A stretch of 64,000 nt of DNA from Frateuria aurantia DSM 6220 (GCF_000242255.2 NC_017033.1:1922001-1986000); one strand, 5' to 3'; shown: positions 52,817 to 62,658, counted from the first letter of the stretch. Program-made: numbers and translations. Notes: generated by a model not told the origin, from the letters alone.

Positions 52817-54403
52817 ATGACGACTCAATATGATGCCGATGTGATTGTCATCGGCTCCGGCGCCTTGGGCAGCAATGCCGCCTACGAACTGGCCAAGCAG
52901 GGCCGCTCGGTAATCATGCTGGAAGCGGGTTCCCGCGTGCCGCGCTGGAAGATCCTGGAAAATTTCCGCTCATCCTCGCGCAAGGCCAACTTCAACGACC
53001 CCTATCCCAACGAGCCTTGGGCCTATACGTCCTACAACAAGGACTATATCGAGAACGTCGGCTCGTTCAACTTCCGCCCCGGCATGCTGAAACTGGTCGG
53101 CGGCACGACCTGGCATTGGGCCGCCGCCTGCTGGCGCTACCTGCCCAACGACATGAAGCTGAAGACCCTTTATGGCGTAGGCCGCGACTGGCCGATCGAG
53201 TACGACGTACTGGAACCCTATTATCTGCGGGCCGAACGCGCGCTGGGCGTGGCTGGCAACGGTGAAGAAGACCAGAGCGGCCAGGATGGCAAGCCATGGC
53301 CTCCGCGCTCCGCGCCCTATCCGCTGCCGCCGGATGCCACCACCTATATGAACCAGCGCCTGAACGTGCGCTTGAAGGAGGCGGGTTATCACTACATCCA
53401 TGAGCCCAATGGCCGTGTGACCAAGCCCTATGATGGCCGTCCGGCCTGCTGCGGCAACAACAACTGCATGCCCGTCTGCCCGATCGGTGCCATGTACAGC
53501 GGCAATATGCATGCCGATCATGCCGAGAAGGCCGGTGTGAAGCTGCTGACCGAAGCGACGGCTTACAAGCTGGAGAAAGGTGCTGGCGGCAAAATTGTGG
53601 CCGTGCATTACCGCAAGCCGGATGGCACCGACCAGCGACTCACCGCCCGCTATTTCGTGGTGGCCGCCAACGGCCTGGAAACCCCGAAGCTGCTGCTGAT
53701 TTCCGAAGTGGCCAACAGCTCCGACCAGGTCGGCCGAAATCTCATGGATCACACCGGCATCAGCCTGAGCCTGATTGGCGACGAAGACCTGTGGCCAGGT
53801 CGTGGCGCCGTGCAGCAGGGCGGCATCTTCAACTGGCGTGATGGTGATTTCCGCAAGCGCCATTCGGCCGTCAAGCACTCCATGTCCAATGCGGTGGCCA
53901 ATCGCGGCGTGACCGAGCGCCTGCTGAAGATGGGCGTGGTCGGCAAGGAGCTGGATGATCGCATTGTCCATGACTCCGCCCGCTGGATCGATGTCGGTAC
54001 GGTTTTCGAGGCCCTGCCGGAAGCCAGCAACCGCATCACCCCGGCAGCCAAGAAGGATGCCCTGGGCATTCCGATGATGCGGGTGCATTACGACGTCAGC
54101 GACTACATGAAGGCCGGTGCCGAAGTCGCCAAGCAGGATTACGTGAAGTTCACCAAACTGTTCAACGCCGAAGTCGTCCAGGACGACTCGGGCTGGGAAA
54201 ACCGCGATCACTTGATGGGCAGCGTCATCATGGGCTCCGATCCCAAGAACTCGGTGGTCAATGGCGATTGCCGCACCCACGATCACGACAATCTGTTCCT
54301 GGCGACCACCGGCGTGATTCCTGCCTCCGGCGTCATCAACCCCACCCTGACCGGCGTGGCCCTGTCCATACGCATCGCCGACACCATCGGCAAGGAAATC
54401 TGA
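52817..54403 (+). CDS. GMC-type flavin sugar dehydrogenase, catalytic (alpha) subunit with 3Fe-4S cysteine motif
   Basis: A 528-residue GMC oxidoreductase. The FAD loop is VIVIGSGALGSNAAYELAKQG (about residues 9-29), and the C-terminal catalytic region has DHLMGSVIMGSDP and the NPTLTGVALSIRIAD end. Cysteines at residues 211, 212 and 217 (ACCGNNNCMPVCP) correspond to the 3Fe-4S ligands of Burkholderia cepacia FAD-glucose dehydrogenase (212, 213, 218), which relay electrons to the cytochrome. It oxidises a sugar, polyol or sugar acid in the periplasm. Which one cannot be decided from sequence. There is no signal peptide, in keeping with co-export by the small subunit. Confidence 0.93.
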   Translation: MTTQYDADVIVIGSGALGSNAAYELAKQGRSVIMLEAGSRVPRWKILENFRSSSRKANFNDPYPNEPWAYTSYNKDYIENVGSFNFRPGMLKLVGGTTWHWAAACWRYLPNDMKLKTLYGVGRDWPIEYDVLEPYYLRAERALGVAGNGEEDQSGQDGKPWPPRSAPYPLPPDATTYMNQRLNVRLKEAGYHYIHEPNGRVTKPYDGRPACCGNNNCMPVCPIGAMYSGNMHADHAEKAGVKLLTEATAYKLEKGAGGKIVAVHYRKPDGTDQRLTARYFVVAANGLETPKLLLISEVANSSDQVGRNLMDHTGISLSLIGDEDLWPGRGAVQQGGIFNWRDGDFRKRHSAVKHSMSNAVANRGVTERLLKMGVVGKELDDRIVHDSARWIDVGTVFEALPEASNRITPAAKKDALGIPMMRVHYDVSDYMKAGAEVAKQDYVKFTKLFNAEVVQDDSGWENRDHLMGSVIMGSDPKNSVVNGDCRTHDHDNLFLATTGVIPASGVINPTLTGVALSIRIADTIGKEI

Positions 54404-54410
54404 GACAGTC

Positions 54411-55850
54411 ATGAGCATCAAGTCATTGTTTTCCTTGCGCGGCACGCAGCTGGCCTTGTCGATGGCCTTGGGCCTTGGCCTGCAGCTGGGTGCTGCGGCC
54501 AGCCATGCCCAGAGCACCACGGATGCCGGCCTGATCCAGCAGGGCCAGGCACTGGCCACCGCGGCTGATTGTGCCGCCTGCCATACCGCCCAGCCCGCTC
54601 ATCCGTTTGCCGGCGGCCTGGCCCTGCACTCGCCGATGGGCACGATCTATGCGTCCAATATCACGCCCTCGCAGAAAGCGGGCATCGGCGGCTATTCCGA
54701 ACAGCAGTTCGCCGATGCCTTGCGCCGGGGCGTCAACGCCTCGGGGCAGCATCTGTATCCGGCGATGCCATATACCGCTTATGCCGGCCTGAGCGATCAG
54801 GACGTGCACGCCCTGTATGCCTATTTCATGCACGGCGTACAGCCGGATGACCAGCCGGCGCCGCAGACCCATCTGGGCTTCCCCTTCAATATCCGCGCCT
54901 CGATGATCGGCTGGAATCTGCTGTATCTGCATGGCACGCCGCCGCAGACCAGCCCGGCCGCCGACGGCAGCGTCGCGCGCGGCAAATATCTTGCCGACAC
55001 GCTGGGCCACTGCAGCACCTGTCATACCCCCCGCAACACCATGATGGCGGAAGATACCGGGCGCTATCTGGGCGGTGGCGTGGTCGATGGCTGGATCGCG
55101 CCCAACATCACCTCGGATGCGGTCAGCGGCATCGGCGGCTGGAGCAACGATGAGCTGGTGGCCTACCTGAAGACCGGCCACGTGGCCGGCAAGGGCCAGG
55201 CCGGTGGTTCGATGGCCGAGGCCATCAGCAAGAGCTTCCGGCATCTCTCTGACAGCGATCTGCAGGCCATAGCCGCCTACTTGAAGACCGTCCCGGCCAT
55301 TCGCAATCCTGCAGAGACCCGCCCCGCCTTTGACTACACTGGCGATGGCAAACTGCCGTCGCTGACCGAGCGGGAACCGGTATTGCCCCTTGGCGGCAAG
55401 GGAGCCGATGCCCGACGCCTGGCCACCACGGACAATGCCGCCGAGCTGTATACCAGCGCCTGCGCCAGCTGCCATCAACCGACCGGCGACGGCACCCGGG
55501 GCCAGTATTTCCCCTCGCTCAGCCACAATCGCGCGGTAGGCATGTCTTCGCCAGACAACCTGATTCAGGTCATCCTGCATGGCCTCGAGCGTGACGGCGC
55601 CGACCTTGCAGTGTCCATGCCCGCTTTTGGCAAGGATCTCGATGACACCCAGGTGGCCAATATCGTCAACTATGTAGAAACCCATTTCGGCAATCCAAAC
55701 ATGCAGACTACGCCAGCTCATGTCGCACTGCTGCGGTCCGGTGGTGAGGCACCGTTGCTGATGAAGGCCATGCCATGGCTGACGGGGCTGGGCGGATTGG
55801 CATTGCTGCTGATCGTGCTGCTTGTGGCGAGCCGGGTGCGCCGACGCTGA
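54411..55850 (+). CDS. Triheme cytochrome c subunit of the membrane-bound sugar dehydrogenase
   Basis: A 479-residue protein with a signal peptide (cleavage near ASHAQS, about residue 34) and three heme-binding motifs: CAACH at 54-58, CSTCH at 201-205 and CASCH at 351-355. A C-terminal membrane helix (WLTGLGGLALLLIVLLVASRVRRR) anchors it to the outer face of the inner membrane. Such subunits pass electrons from the flavin/iron-sulfur subunit to ubiquinone. It starts seven bases after the GMC gene, completing a three-gene operon. Confidence 0.95.
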   Translation: MSIKSLFSLRGTQLALSMALGLGLQLGAAASHAQSTTDAGLIQQGQALATAADCAACHTAQPAHPFAGGLALHSPMGTIYASNITPSQKAGIGGYSEQQFADALRRGVNASGQHLYPAMPYTAYAGLSDQDVHALYAYFMHGVQPDDQPAPQTHLGFPFNIRASMIGWNLLYLHGTPPQTSPAADGSVARGKYLADTLGHCSTCHTPRNTMMAEDTGRYLGGGVVDGWIAPNITSDAVSGIGGWSNDELVAYLKTGHVAGKGQAGGSMAEAISKSFRHLSDSDLQAIAAYLKTVPAIRNPAETRPAFDYTGDGKLPSLTEREPVLPLGGKGADARRLATTDNAAELYTSACASCHQPTGDGTRGQYFPSLSHNRAVGMSSPDNLIQVILHGLERDGADLAVSMPAFGKDLDDTQVANIVNYVETHFGNPNMQTTPAHVALLRSGGEAPLLMKAMPWLTGLGGLALLLIVLLVASRVRRR

Positions 55851-56059
55851 CGTAGCCGGGGGCGCCGGCTTCGGCCCTCACCCGGCCCCTGCCTTTCCGT
55901 CGGCCCGCTTTGCCGGGCCGACGGATCAAGCCGAGCATGCTCTGCCCAACACTTAGACCCTCTTCTTCACGCAGGACCTTGCAGCGCAACATCACGCATG
56001 CACTGCTATGCTAGCCGCTCACATGGACGGATCCATGTATCCACGGCGGAGCAGACTGG

Positions 56060-57073
56060 GTGATACGGGCATTTGCAACACTTGAAGATGTGGCGCGCGC
56101 AGTGAACATGTCGCGCGCCCAGGTATCGCGTGCGCTGCGCGGCGATCCCGGCGTCCGTGAGCAGACCCGTGAACTGATCAAGGCCATGGCCGATCAGTTG
56201 AACTATCGACCTAATCTGGCTGCACGCAGTCTTGCCGAGTCACGCTCGGCCACCATTGGCCTGATCATCGGCGAACTCAGCAATCCTTTCCATGTCCAGC
56301 AGGCCCAAGCCGTCGATGATGAACTTCGACAACAAGGTTATGAGCCAGCCGTTTCGCTGCGTGCCGTAAATGAAGCTTCTTCCGCTGCCGAAGCAGAACG
56401 CCTGCTGCGTCTGCGTGCCCGTGGCGTCATCCTGCTGGCCACGCCGCGCAGCAGCGAGGCCATCATCAGTCTGGCACGGAGCTTGCCCGCGGTATACATT
56501 GGCAGCACCAGCGCCAGTCATCGCCAGCTGGCGACCATCGCGACCGATGATGCCGACGGTGTCCGGCAGATCATGCAGCATCTGTTCCAGCTCGGGCACC
56601 GGCGGATCGCTCATATCGCTGGCGGACAGGAAGCCTCGGCGGCGGATCGCACGGCCTGTTATCGAGCAATGATGGAGGAAGCCGGTCTGGTCCCGCGTGT
56701 CGTCCATGGTGCCCACGACGCCATTTCCGGCTGGAAAGGCGCCGAAACCCTGTTTTCCGAAGGCCCGCCCCCAACCGCCATCTTTGCCTCCAACGATGTG
56801 ATGGCCTTTGGCGCACTGGACCGTCTGAAAAGTCTGGGTCTCAGCGTGCCCGAGGATGTCTCGCTCGTCGGCTTCGACGATATACCCGATGCGGCCAGCG
56901 AGCTGTTTTCGCTTTCGACCGTCCGCCAGGATATCCGGGCCCAGGCCGAGCTTGCAGTGAATATGATCAAGAGCCTGACCGATGGACCGTCACTGAGTGC
57001 ACCAAGACAGACCACCCCGTTGCGTCTGATCGTGCGCCGCTCGGTAGCCCCTCCTCGCGAACGACTGGACTGA
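56060..57073 (+). CDS. LacI-family transcriptional regulator
   Basis: A 337-residue LacI/GalR regulator. The helix-turn-helix and hinge region occupy residues 8-60 (LEDVARAVNMSRAQVSRALRGDPGVREQTRELI... NYRPNLAARSLAESRSATIGLI). The periplasmic-binding-protein-like domain follows, with IFASNDVMAFGALDRLKSLGLSVPEDVSLVGFDD near the C-terminus. The start is GTG at 56060. It lies 209 bases after the cytochrome gene in the same direction. It probably controls the dehydrogenase genes through the palindrome at 51938, and perhaps itself through ATGGA/TCCAT repeats near 56022-56037. Confidence 0.92.
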   Translation: MIRAFATLEDVARAVNMSRAQVSRALRGDPGVREQTRELIKAMADQLNYRPNLAARSLAESRSATIGLIIGELSNPFHVQQAQAVDDELRQQGYEPAVSLRAVNEASSAAEAERLLRLRARGVILLATPRSSEAIISLARSLPAVYIGSTSASHRQLATIATDDADGVRQIMQHLFQLGHRRIAHIAGGQEASAADRTACYRAMMEEAGLVPRVVHGAHDAISGWKGAETLFSEGPPPTAIFASNDVMAFGALDRLKSLGLSVPEDVSLVGFDDIPDAASELFSLSTVRQDIRAQAELAVNMIKSLTDGPSLSAPRQTTPLRLIVRRSVAPPRERLD

Positions 57074-57246
57074 GAGGCGCCTTGCAAGACCAAGGCCCTG
57101 ACCCGGAAACCACAACATGGCCTGCCCTGGAGTCCGCGTGACCCCGGCTCCGCGCTGGCCCGGCGGATTGCCGGCGCCCTGCAGCAAGCGCCTTCGTTGC
57201 CAGAGCCGCTTCGGAAATCCGCCCCATCTTGACGGGGAAGCACCCG

Positions 57247-57567
57247 TCAGTGGCTGGACACCAGCTTCAGGCCGGCGACCGAGGCGACCAGCACGCAGAG
57301 CAATACCATGCGAGGGATAGTGACTGGCTCCCCATAAAACATCATACCGACGACCACGGTGCCAAAGGCGCCCAATCCCGTCCAGACTGCATAGACCGTA
57401 CCCATCGGCAGTGTCTTGATCGCAAGTCCAACCAAAAACAGGCTGGCGCACATCGCAGCGACAAAGGCCAGCGTCCAGCCGACATGGCGAAAGCCGTCCA
57501 CGTAACGCAGGCAGGTCGTAAACAAGACCTCGAAGCAGCCTGCAAAAATCACATACCACCAAGCCAT
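57247..57567 (-). CDS. sugE: SMR-family transporter, SugE/Gdx type (guanidinium exporter-like)
   Basis: A 106-residue, four-helix small multidrug resistance protein. MAWWYVIFAGCFEV places the essential glutamate at residue 13. LPMGTVYAVWTGLGAFG (about residues 55-71) is the signature of the SugE/Gdx branch, whose members export guanidinium rather than bulky drugs. The reading frame is open seven codons further upstream. ATG 57567 aligns with E. coli SugE. It is a single gene on the minus strand downstream of the tRNA array. Confidence 0.88.
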   Translation of the reverse strand: MAWWYVIFAGCFEVLFTTCLRYVDGFRHVGWTLAFVAAMCASLFLVGLAIKTLPMGTVYAVWTGLGAFGTVVVGMMFYGEPVTIPRMVLLCVLVASVAGLKLVSSH

Positions 57568-57590
57568 GTGTAGCCATCCATGCATCAAAA

Positions 57591-57615
57591 GCCGATCAGT
57601 CTAGCAGTCATCGGC
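57591..57615 (-). promoter_or_regulatory. Terminator-like hairpin in the sugE leader
   Basis: On the minus strand GCCGAT and ATCGGC pair around a 13-base loop and are followed by TTTTG, only about 24 bases before the sugE ATG. It could be a back-up terminator for the tRNA operon or an attenuator in the sugE leader. Conserved guanidine-riboswitch motifs were not seen. Confidence 0.4.
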
Positions 57616-57670
57616 CATCGCCATCTCCACACATACTGTCTTGACCCGCAGCCGGCCAGAAATCAGACAT

Positions 57671-57701
57671 AAAAAAACAGCCGCATGAGACATGCGGCTG
57701 T
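57671..57701 (-). terminator. Intrinsic terminator of the tRNA operon
   Basis: On the minus strand ACAGCCGCATG, TCT, CATGCGGCTGT is followed by six or more T residues: a perfect eleven-base-pair terminator five bases after the CCA end of the last tRNA. Confidence 0.92.
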
Positions 57702-57706
57702 TCAAA

Positions 57707-57782
<76 letters not shown>

Positions 57783-57892
57783 TTGAATTGTACCGGGACA
57801 TGCATAGTTGCATTCCCTTGTTCCATCTGGAGAGGCTTACTACCCTCCGCGACAGAACCACCTCTAGAGGTGAAGTCTTTCGACTCGATGTA

Positions 57893-57969
57893 TGGTGCGC
57901 CCGGAGAGATTCGAACTCCCGACCACCAAGTTCGTAGCCTGGTACTCTATCCAACTGAGCTACGGGCGC
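57893..57969 (-). tRNA. tRNA-Arg (ACG), copy 1
   Basis: Begins GCGCCCGTAGCTCAGTTGG on the minus strand, with anticodon loop CTACGAA (anticodon ACG, normally edited to ICG), a TTCGAAT T-loop and an encoded CCA end. It is identical in sequence to the copies at 58338 and 59018. Confidence 0.97.
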
Positions 57970-58034
57970 ACTTCAAACTGCAGGAGCTCAAACTCAGCTC
58001 CCTGAAATCCATACCCGCAGGCGAATTTCAAAAA

Positions 58035-58110
<76 letters not shown>

Positions 58111-58127
58111 GTAAAACTTGTTGTTAT

Positions 58128-58204
58128 TGGGGTGGACGATGGGACTTGAACCCACGACATCCGGAATCACAATCCGGTACTCTAACCAGCTGAGCTACGC
58201 CCAC
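58128..58204 (-). tRNA. tRNA-His (GTG), copy 1
   Basis: Minus-strand sequence GTGGGCGTAGCTCAGCTGG with anticodon loop TTGTGAT (anticodon GTG), a TTCAAGT T-loop and a CACCCCA 3' end. The extra G-1 is encoded at base 58205 and pairs with the discriminator C. Confidence 0.96.
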
Positions 58205-58337
58205 CAAAAACCGGGTATTCCCATGGCAGATGCGTGGTTTCCCACAGCAATCACACCCCGCCCTGACGACAAATCATCCCGAAAGACGCTTCTTGCCAGC
58301 AGCTGACCATGACGACGAATCAACATGATCCTTGAAA

Positions 58338-58414
58338 TGGTGCGCCCGGAGAGATTCGAACTCCCGACCACCAAGTTCGTAGCCTGGTACTCTATCCAAC
58401 TGAGCTACGGGCGC
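58338..58414 (-). tRNA. tRNA-Arg (ACG), copy 2
   Basis: Same sequence as copy 1, anticodon ACG, encoded CCA. It is the 3'-terminal gene of the second Arg-Lys-His cassette when read on the plus strand. Confidence 0.97.
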
Positions 58415-58478
58415 ACTTCAAACTGAAGGAGCTCAAAATCGCTCCCTGAAATCCAATCCCGCAGGCGGATTTCAAAAA

Positions 58479-58554
<76 letters not shown>

Positions 58555-58571
58555 GTAAAACGTATTGTTAT

Positions 58572-58648
58572 TGGGGTGGACGATGGGACTTGAACCCACG
58601 ACATCCGGAATCACAATCCGGTACTCTAACCAGCTGAGCTACGCCCAC
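58572..58648 (-). tRNA. tRNA-His (GTG), copy 2
   Basis: Same sequence as the tRNA-His at 58128, anticodon GTG, with encoded G-1 at 58649 and CCA end. Confidence 0.96.
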
Positions 58649-58671
58649 CAAAAACCATGTTGTAACGACTG

Positions 58672-58748
58672 TGGCGCGCCCGACAGGAATCGAACCTGCA
58701 ACCCTCGGCTTAGAAGGCCGATGCTCTATCCGGTTGAGCTACAGGCGC
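58672..58748 (-). tRNA. tRNA-Arg (TCT)
   Basis: Minus strand begins GCGCCTGTAGCTCAACCGG, has anticodon loop CTTCTAA (anticodon TCT), a TTCGATT T-loop and encoded GCCA end. It decodes AGA/AGG and is present once in the array. Confidence 0.96.
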
Positions 58749-58773
58749 ATTCACCTTGACGAGAACGCCTGCC

Positions 58774-58850
58774 TGGTCGGGGCAGAGGGATTCGAACCCC
58801 CGACATCCAGCTCCCAAAGCTGGCGCTCTACCAGACTGAGCTATACCCCG
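58774..58850 (-). tRNA. tRNA-Pro (TGG)
   Basis: Minus strand begins CGGGGTATAGCTCAGTCTGG, with anticodon loop TTTGGGA (anticodon TGG), a TTCGAAT T-loop and encoded ACCA end. Its C1 start is normal for tRNA-Pro. Confidence 0.96.
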
Positions 58851-59017
58851 AATTCCAAACTTTAAGCCAATGAACCAGCTGAAGTTCCGAAACCCTTTCG
58901 AGCGACTTGCCGTCCAGTCAATTCATCTTGCAACATCTTGCCATCATCAGAAACTTCTGATTCCAGCCTTTTGAAATCCATAGGATTATCAAGAGGCCTG
59001 TCAGCTTTCCTGATCAA

Positions 59018-59094
59018 TGGTGCGCCCGGAGAGATTCGAACTCCCGACCACCAAGTTCGTAGCCTGGTACTCTATCCAACTGAGCTACGGGCGC
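59018..59094 (-). tRNA. tRNA-Arg (ACG), copy 3
   Basis: Same sequence as the two other tRNA-Arg(ACG) genes. It is the first gene transcribed, about 70 bases downstream of the strong promoter at 59163-59191. Confidence 0.97.
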
Positions 59095-59162
59095 TTATCA
59101 ACTTTTCGGCACAGCAACCACAACATCGTGACGCCGGAGTGGGCTGCCAACCGAGGAGTGAG

Positions 59163-59191
59163 ATTATTCGTGTTTCACGCTGGCGCGTCAA
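59163..59191 (-). promoter_or_regulatory. Strong sigma-70 promoter of the tRNA operon
   Basis: On the minus strand TTGACG (59191-59186) and AATAAT (59168-59163) are separated by exactly 17 bases, upstream of the first tRNA-Arg gene. An A-rich stretch (GACGAAAAAAAACTGAAG) directly upstream of the -35 resembles an UP element, as expected for stable-RNA genes. The stretch 59192-59627 between this promoter and the ftsH terminator shows no gene. Confidence 0.8.
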
Positions 59192-59627
59192 CACTTTTCT
59201 TCAGTTTTTTTTCGTCCAGATGAACTTTTGATCGTATTTCGTGATCTGCATCTCGATTCGTCACACCATTTCATGGAGGCACATCCCTCCTGAGCCGGGC
59301 CGCCGCCTCCGCTCATCGCATGCCATCCATATCCCATGGCGACGCAGCCCGGCTTGCCAATGACAGAGCCGTCGCCAACAGATGCGGCGGCCCGGCCGGA
59401 ACAGGCCGCCCTGCCCTCGGCATCGGCCATGCCGGGTGGCTGAAAGCTGACTTATGCATAATCCATCAGAAGACATCACGACAACCTGCGCCTCCGCGCT
59501 GGAAGGCCCGGAACGGAACGCCTGAAAGGACCAGGCCCGCGCGGCGCGGCGCGAACACCCGAAACCTGGCTGGATCCCGGCCACAGCCAGCCTGCCCATG
59601 CCGCTCTGTCATACAGCAGTCAGCGCA

Positions 59628-59661
59628 TACAGCAAAGGCGCCTGACGGCGCCTTTGCTGTA
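59628..59661 (-). terminator. Hairpin terminator after ftsH
   Basis: TACAGCAAAGGCGCC and GGCGCCTTTGCTGTA form a perfect fifteen-base-pair stem with a four-base loop, 20 bases past the ftsH stop. The stem itself carries A and T runs at its base, so it could act in both directions. Confidence 0.8.
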
Positions 59662-59680
59662 TTCAAGCGAAGCTGGGCAA

Positions 59681-61633
59681 TTACAGCTCGCGACGGCTCT
59701 GAGTGGCCGGGTCACCGACCTTGGCGCCGGCATCGCCCCGCGGGGGTGGCGGCGGCGGCACATTGCTGCCGGATACCGGAGCGGACTTGCCCCAATCCGC
59801 CGGCGGCCCGGGGACCTCGCCCGCCATGATCGCATCGATCTGCTGCGCATCGATGGTTTCGTACTGCAGCAGCGCATCGGCCATCACATGCAGCTTGTCG
59901 ATGTTTTCGGTCAGCAAGGTCTGGGTCCGGCCATAGGCCTGATCCAGAATGCCCCGAACTTCCTCGTCGATCTTGCGTGCGGTCTCGTTGGACACGCTCT
60001 TGTGCTGGGTCACGGTACGGCCAAGGAATACCTCGTCCTCGTCCTCGCCGTAGGTGATCGGCCCCAGCACCCGGGACAGCCCCCACTTGGTCGCCATATT
60101 GCGAGCCATCTTGGTGGCACGCTCGATATCATTGGAAGCCCCCGTGGTGACCTTGTCTTCACCAAAGATCAGGGCTTCGGCCACGCGGCCACCGTACAAG
60201 GAGCAGAGCTGCGATTCGATCGCCACCCGGTTCATGCTGTACTTGTCACCTTCCGGCAGATACATCGTCACACCAAGGGCGCGGCCGCGTGGAATGATGG
60301 TGACCTTGTAGACCGGATCGTGCTCCGGCACCAATCGGCCGACGATGGCATGACCGGCCTCGTGATAGGCGGTCAACTTCTTCTCGTCCTCGCTCATCGC
60401 CATCGAACGGCGCTCGGCGCCCATCAGGATCTTGTCCCGCGCCTTGTCCAGATGAATCATCCGCACATCGCGCGAATTCTCGCGTGCAGCAAACAAGGCC
60501 GCCTCGTTGACCAGATTGGCCAGGTCGGCACCCGAGAAACCGGGGGTGCCGCGGGCAATCGTCATGGCACTGACATCGCTGGCCATCGGCACCTTGCGCA
60601 GATGCACCTTCAGAATCTGCTCCCGCCCTTTGACATCCGGCAGACCGACCACGACCTGGCGGTCGAAGCGACCTGGGCGCAGCAATGCCGGATCCAGCAC
60701 GTCAGGACGATTGGTGGCCGCGATGACGATAATGCCCTCGGTGCCTTCGAAACCGTCCATTTCCACCAGCAGCTGGTTCAGGGTCTGCTCGCGCTCGTCA
60801 TGACCGCCGCCCAGACCGGCGCCACGATGGCGACCGACCGCATCGATTTCGTCGATGAAGATGATGCAGGGCGCGTGCTTCTTGGCCTGCTCGAACATGT
60901 CGCGGACACGGCTGGCACCGACGCCGACAAACATTTCGACAAAGTCCGAACCCGAGATCGAGAAGAACGGCACCTTGGCCTCGCCCGCAATGGCCTTGGC
61001 AAGCAGGGTCTTGCCGGTACCCGGCGGGCCAACCATCAGCACACCGCGCGGAATCTTGCCGCCCAGCTTCTGGAACTTGGAAGGATCGCGCAGGAACTCG
61101 ACCAGTTCGCCGACCTCCTCCTTGGCCTCGTCACAGCCGGCGACATCAGAGAAATTGACCTTGATCTGATCTTCACCTTGCAGCTTGGCGCGGGAACGGC
61201 CGAAACTCATCGCACCACGGCCACCGCCACCCGACTGCATCTGCCGCATGATCCAGATGAACATGCCGATCATGAAAATCGGTGGCAGCCAGTTCAACAG
61301 CAGGCCGATCAGGGAAAAGCCATTGCTGGCCGCTTCCTGGCGCACGGTCACACCCTTGTCCTGCATCTCCTTCACGACCTGGTTGGTCGAGAAACCCAGC
61401 ACGGGAACCACGGTATGCACCGTGCTGCCGTCCTTCAGTTTGCCGGTGATGGTGGCCGGCTGCTCGGCACTGATCGTCGCCGAGTCCACATTGCCCGCAG
61501 CCACGCTGGAAGAGAAGCTGCTGTAAGGCAGATCCGAAGCGGCACTGCCATGCGGACTGAAGCTCTGGAAGATGGTGAACAGGACCAGCACGATGATGAT
61601 CCAGAGCACCACATTTTTAATCGTTTCGTTCAT
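59681..61633 (-). CDS. ftsH: ATP-dependent inner-membrane zinc protease FtsH
   Basis: A 650-residue FtsH. Two membrane helices (about residues 5-25 and 104-126) flank a periplasmic loop. The AAA module has Walker [14 protein letters not shown] (about 204), Walker [12 protein letters not shown] and the second region of homology [20 protein letters not shown]. The zinc site is HEAGH (about 426-430). A proline-rich tail ([11 protein letters not shown]) ends the protein. It degrades unstable cytoplasmic and membrane proteins such as LpxC and sigma-32. Its ATG overlaps the rlmE stop by three bases, the conserved rlmE-ftsH operon. Confidence 0.97.
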   Translation of the reverse strand: MNETIKNVVLWIIIVLVLFTIFQSFSPHGSAASDLPYSSFSSSVAAGNVDSATISAEQPATITGKLKDGSTVHTVVPVLGFSTNQVVKEMQDKGVTVRQEAASNGFSLIGLLLNWLPPIFMIGMFIWIMRQMQSGGGGRGAMSFGRSRAKLQGEDQIKVNFSDVAGCDEAKEEVGELVEFLRDPSKFQKLGGKIPRGVLMVGPPGTGKTLLAKAIAGEAKVPFFSISGSDFVEMFVGVGASRVRDMFEQAKKHAPCIIFIDEIDAVGRHRGAGLGGGHDEREQTLNQLLVEMDGFEGTEGIIVIAATNRPDVLDPALLRPGRFDRQVVVGLPDVKGREQILKVHLRKVPMASDVSAMTIARGTPGFSGADLANLVNEAALFAARENSRDVRMIHLDKARDKILMGAERRSMAMSEDEKKLTAYHEAGHAIVGRLVPEHDPVYKVTIIPRGRALGVTMYLPEGDKYSMNRVAIESQLCSLYGGRVAEALIFGEDKVTTGASNDIERATKMARNMATKWGLSRVLGPITYGEDEDEVFLGRTVTQHKSVSNETARKIDEEVRGILDQAYGRTQTLLTENIDKLHVMADALLQYETIDAQQIDAIMAGEVPGPPADWGKSAPVSGSNVPPPPPPRGDAGAKVGDPATQSRREL

Positions 61634-62280
61634 GCGTGATTCTCGCCCGAAGATCCGGAGGGGGGCCGGAACCCCACGGCTAAAGCATATGTTTCACGCG
61701 ACCGGGCGCGTGAGGCCTTTGGTTTACGCATCGTCACTCGTGTAAAGCTGGCGCGCAAGCTGCGCAGGTAATCATCGAAACCCGCCCCCTGAAACAGCTT
61801 GATCAGAAGCGAGCCACCCGGCTTCAGCCAATCCTGGCTGAACTGCAAGGCAAGCTCGGCCAGATCCATGGCCCGGATCTGATCCGCGAGAGCAACACCA
61901 CTCATATTGGGGGCCATATCGGAGAGCACAAGATCCAGTTTCTGCCCGTTCAGCTGGGCTTCCAGCGCTGACAGTACTTCGGGCTCGCGAAAATCACCCT
62001 GGATGAAGTCGACGCCGGCCAGACCCTGCATGGGCAGGATATCCAATGCCACCACGGTACCATTGTCACCCAGCCGCTGTCGCACCAGCTGCGACCAGCC
62101 ACCGGGCGCCGCGCCGAGATCGACGATACGCATGCCGGGCTTCAGCAGTCGATCGCGTTCGATCAGCTCATCAAGCTTGAATACGGCGCGCGAACGATAG
62201 CCCTCGGCCTGGGCTTTTTTTACATAGACATCATCGAAGTGCTCCCGCAACCAGCGGGAGCTGCTTTTACTGCGCGGCAT
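61630..62280 (-). CDS. rlmE: 23S rRNA 2'-O-ribose methyltransferase
   Basis: A 216-residue RlmE (FtsJ), which methylates the 2'-hydroxyl of U2552 in 23S rRNA. The SAM loop is [12 protein letters not shown] (about residues 54-65), DMAPNMSG (about 125-132) carries the catalytic aspartate, and the lysines and glutamate of the K-D-K-E tetrad are in place ([41 protein letters not shown]). ATG 62280 gives the standard [11 protein letters not shown] start. The open frame extends 12 codons upstream without support. ftsH follows with overlap. Confidence 0.95.
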   Translation of the reverse strand: MPRSKSSSRWLREHFDDVYVKKAQAEGYRSRAVFKLDELIERDRLLKPGMRIVDLGAAPGGWSQLVRQRLGDNGTVVALDILPMQGLAGVDFIQGDFREPEVLSALEAQLNGQKLDLVLSDMAPNMSGVALADQIRAMDLAELALQFSQDWLKPGGSLLIKLFQGAGFDDYLRSLRASFTRVTMRKPKASRARSRETYALAVGFRPPSGSSGENHA

Positions 62281-62361
62281 GAGACATGGAAACACATCAA
62301 GATCGGAAGCCGGCATGATAACCTTTACCGCTCCATGTACGCGAATCCGAGTCTTACAACC

Positions 62362-62658
62362 ATGTCACTCACCCCGACCCAGCGCCGTTACCTGCGCACA
62401 CTGACCCACGATCTGCGGCCGGTGATCCTGCTTGGCGCCAAAGGGGCCACCGATGCCGTCGCCAAGGAACTGGGGAACGCCCTGGACCAGCATGAACTCG
62501 TCAAGATCCGCCTTTCCGGCGGCGACAAGGACGAGCGACAGGCCCAGATCGATTTCCTGATCGCAGGCACCGGCGCCGAAAGCATCCAGCAGATCGGCCA
62601 TGTGGTGGTGCTGTTCCGTCGCAACAACGACGATCCGAAACTGGCTCTGCCACGCTGA
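62362..62658 (+). CDS. yhbY: YhbY-family RNA-binding protein (CRM domain)
   Basis: A 98-residue protein with a single CRM domain. MSLTPTQRRYLRTLTHDLRPVILLGAKGATDAVAKELGNALDQHELVKIRL is the usual opening, with the GxxG-type GAKG loop, and the C-terminal IGHVVVLFRRN strand is typical. YhbY associates with the assembling 50S ribosome subunit. It is divergent from rlmE, as in many gammaproteobacteria. The frame is open upstream, but ATG 62362 matches the family start. Confidence 0.95.
   Translation: MSLTPTQRRYLRTLTHDLRPVILLGAKGATDAVAKELGNALDQHELVKIRLSGGDKDERQAQIDFLIAGTGAESIQQIGHVVVLFRRNNDDPKLALPR

Noticed and set aside
59654-61639. Plus-strand open frame (661 codons) opposite ftsH
   Set aside because: ftsH is certain. 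The mirror frame is a by-product of its codon usage.
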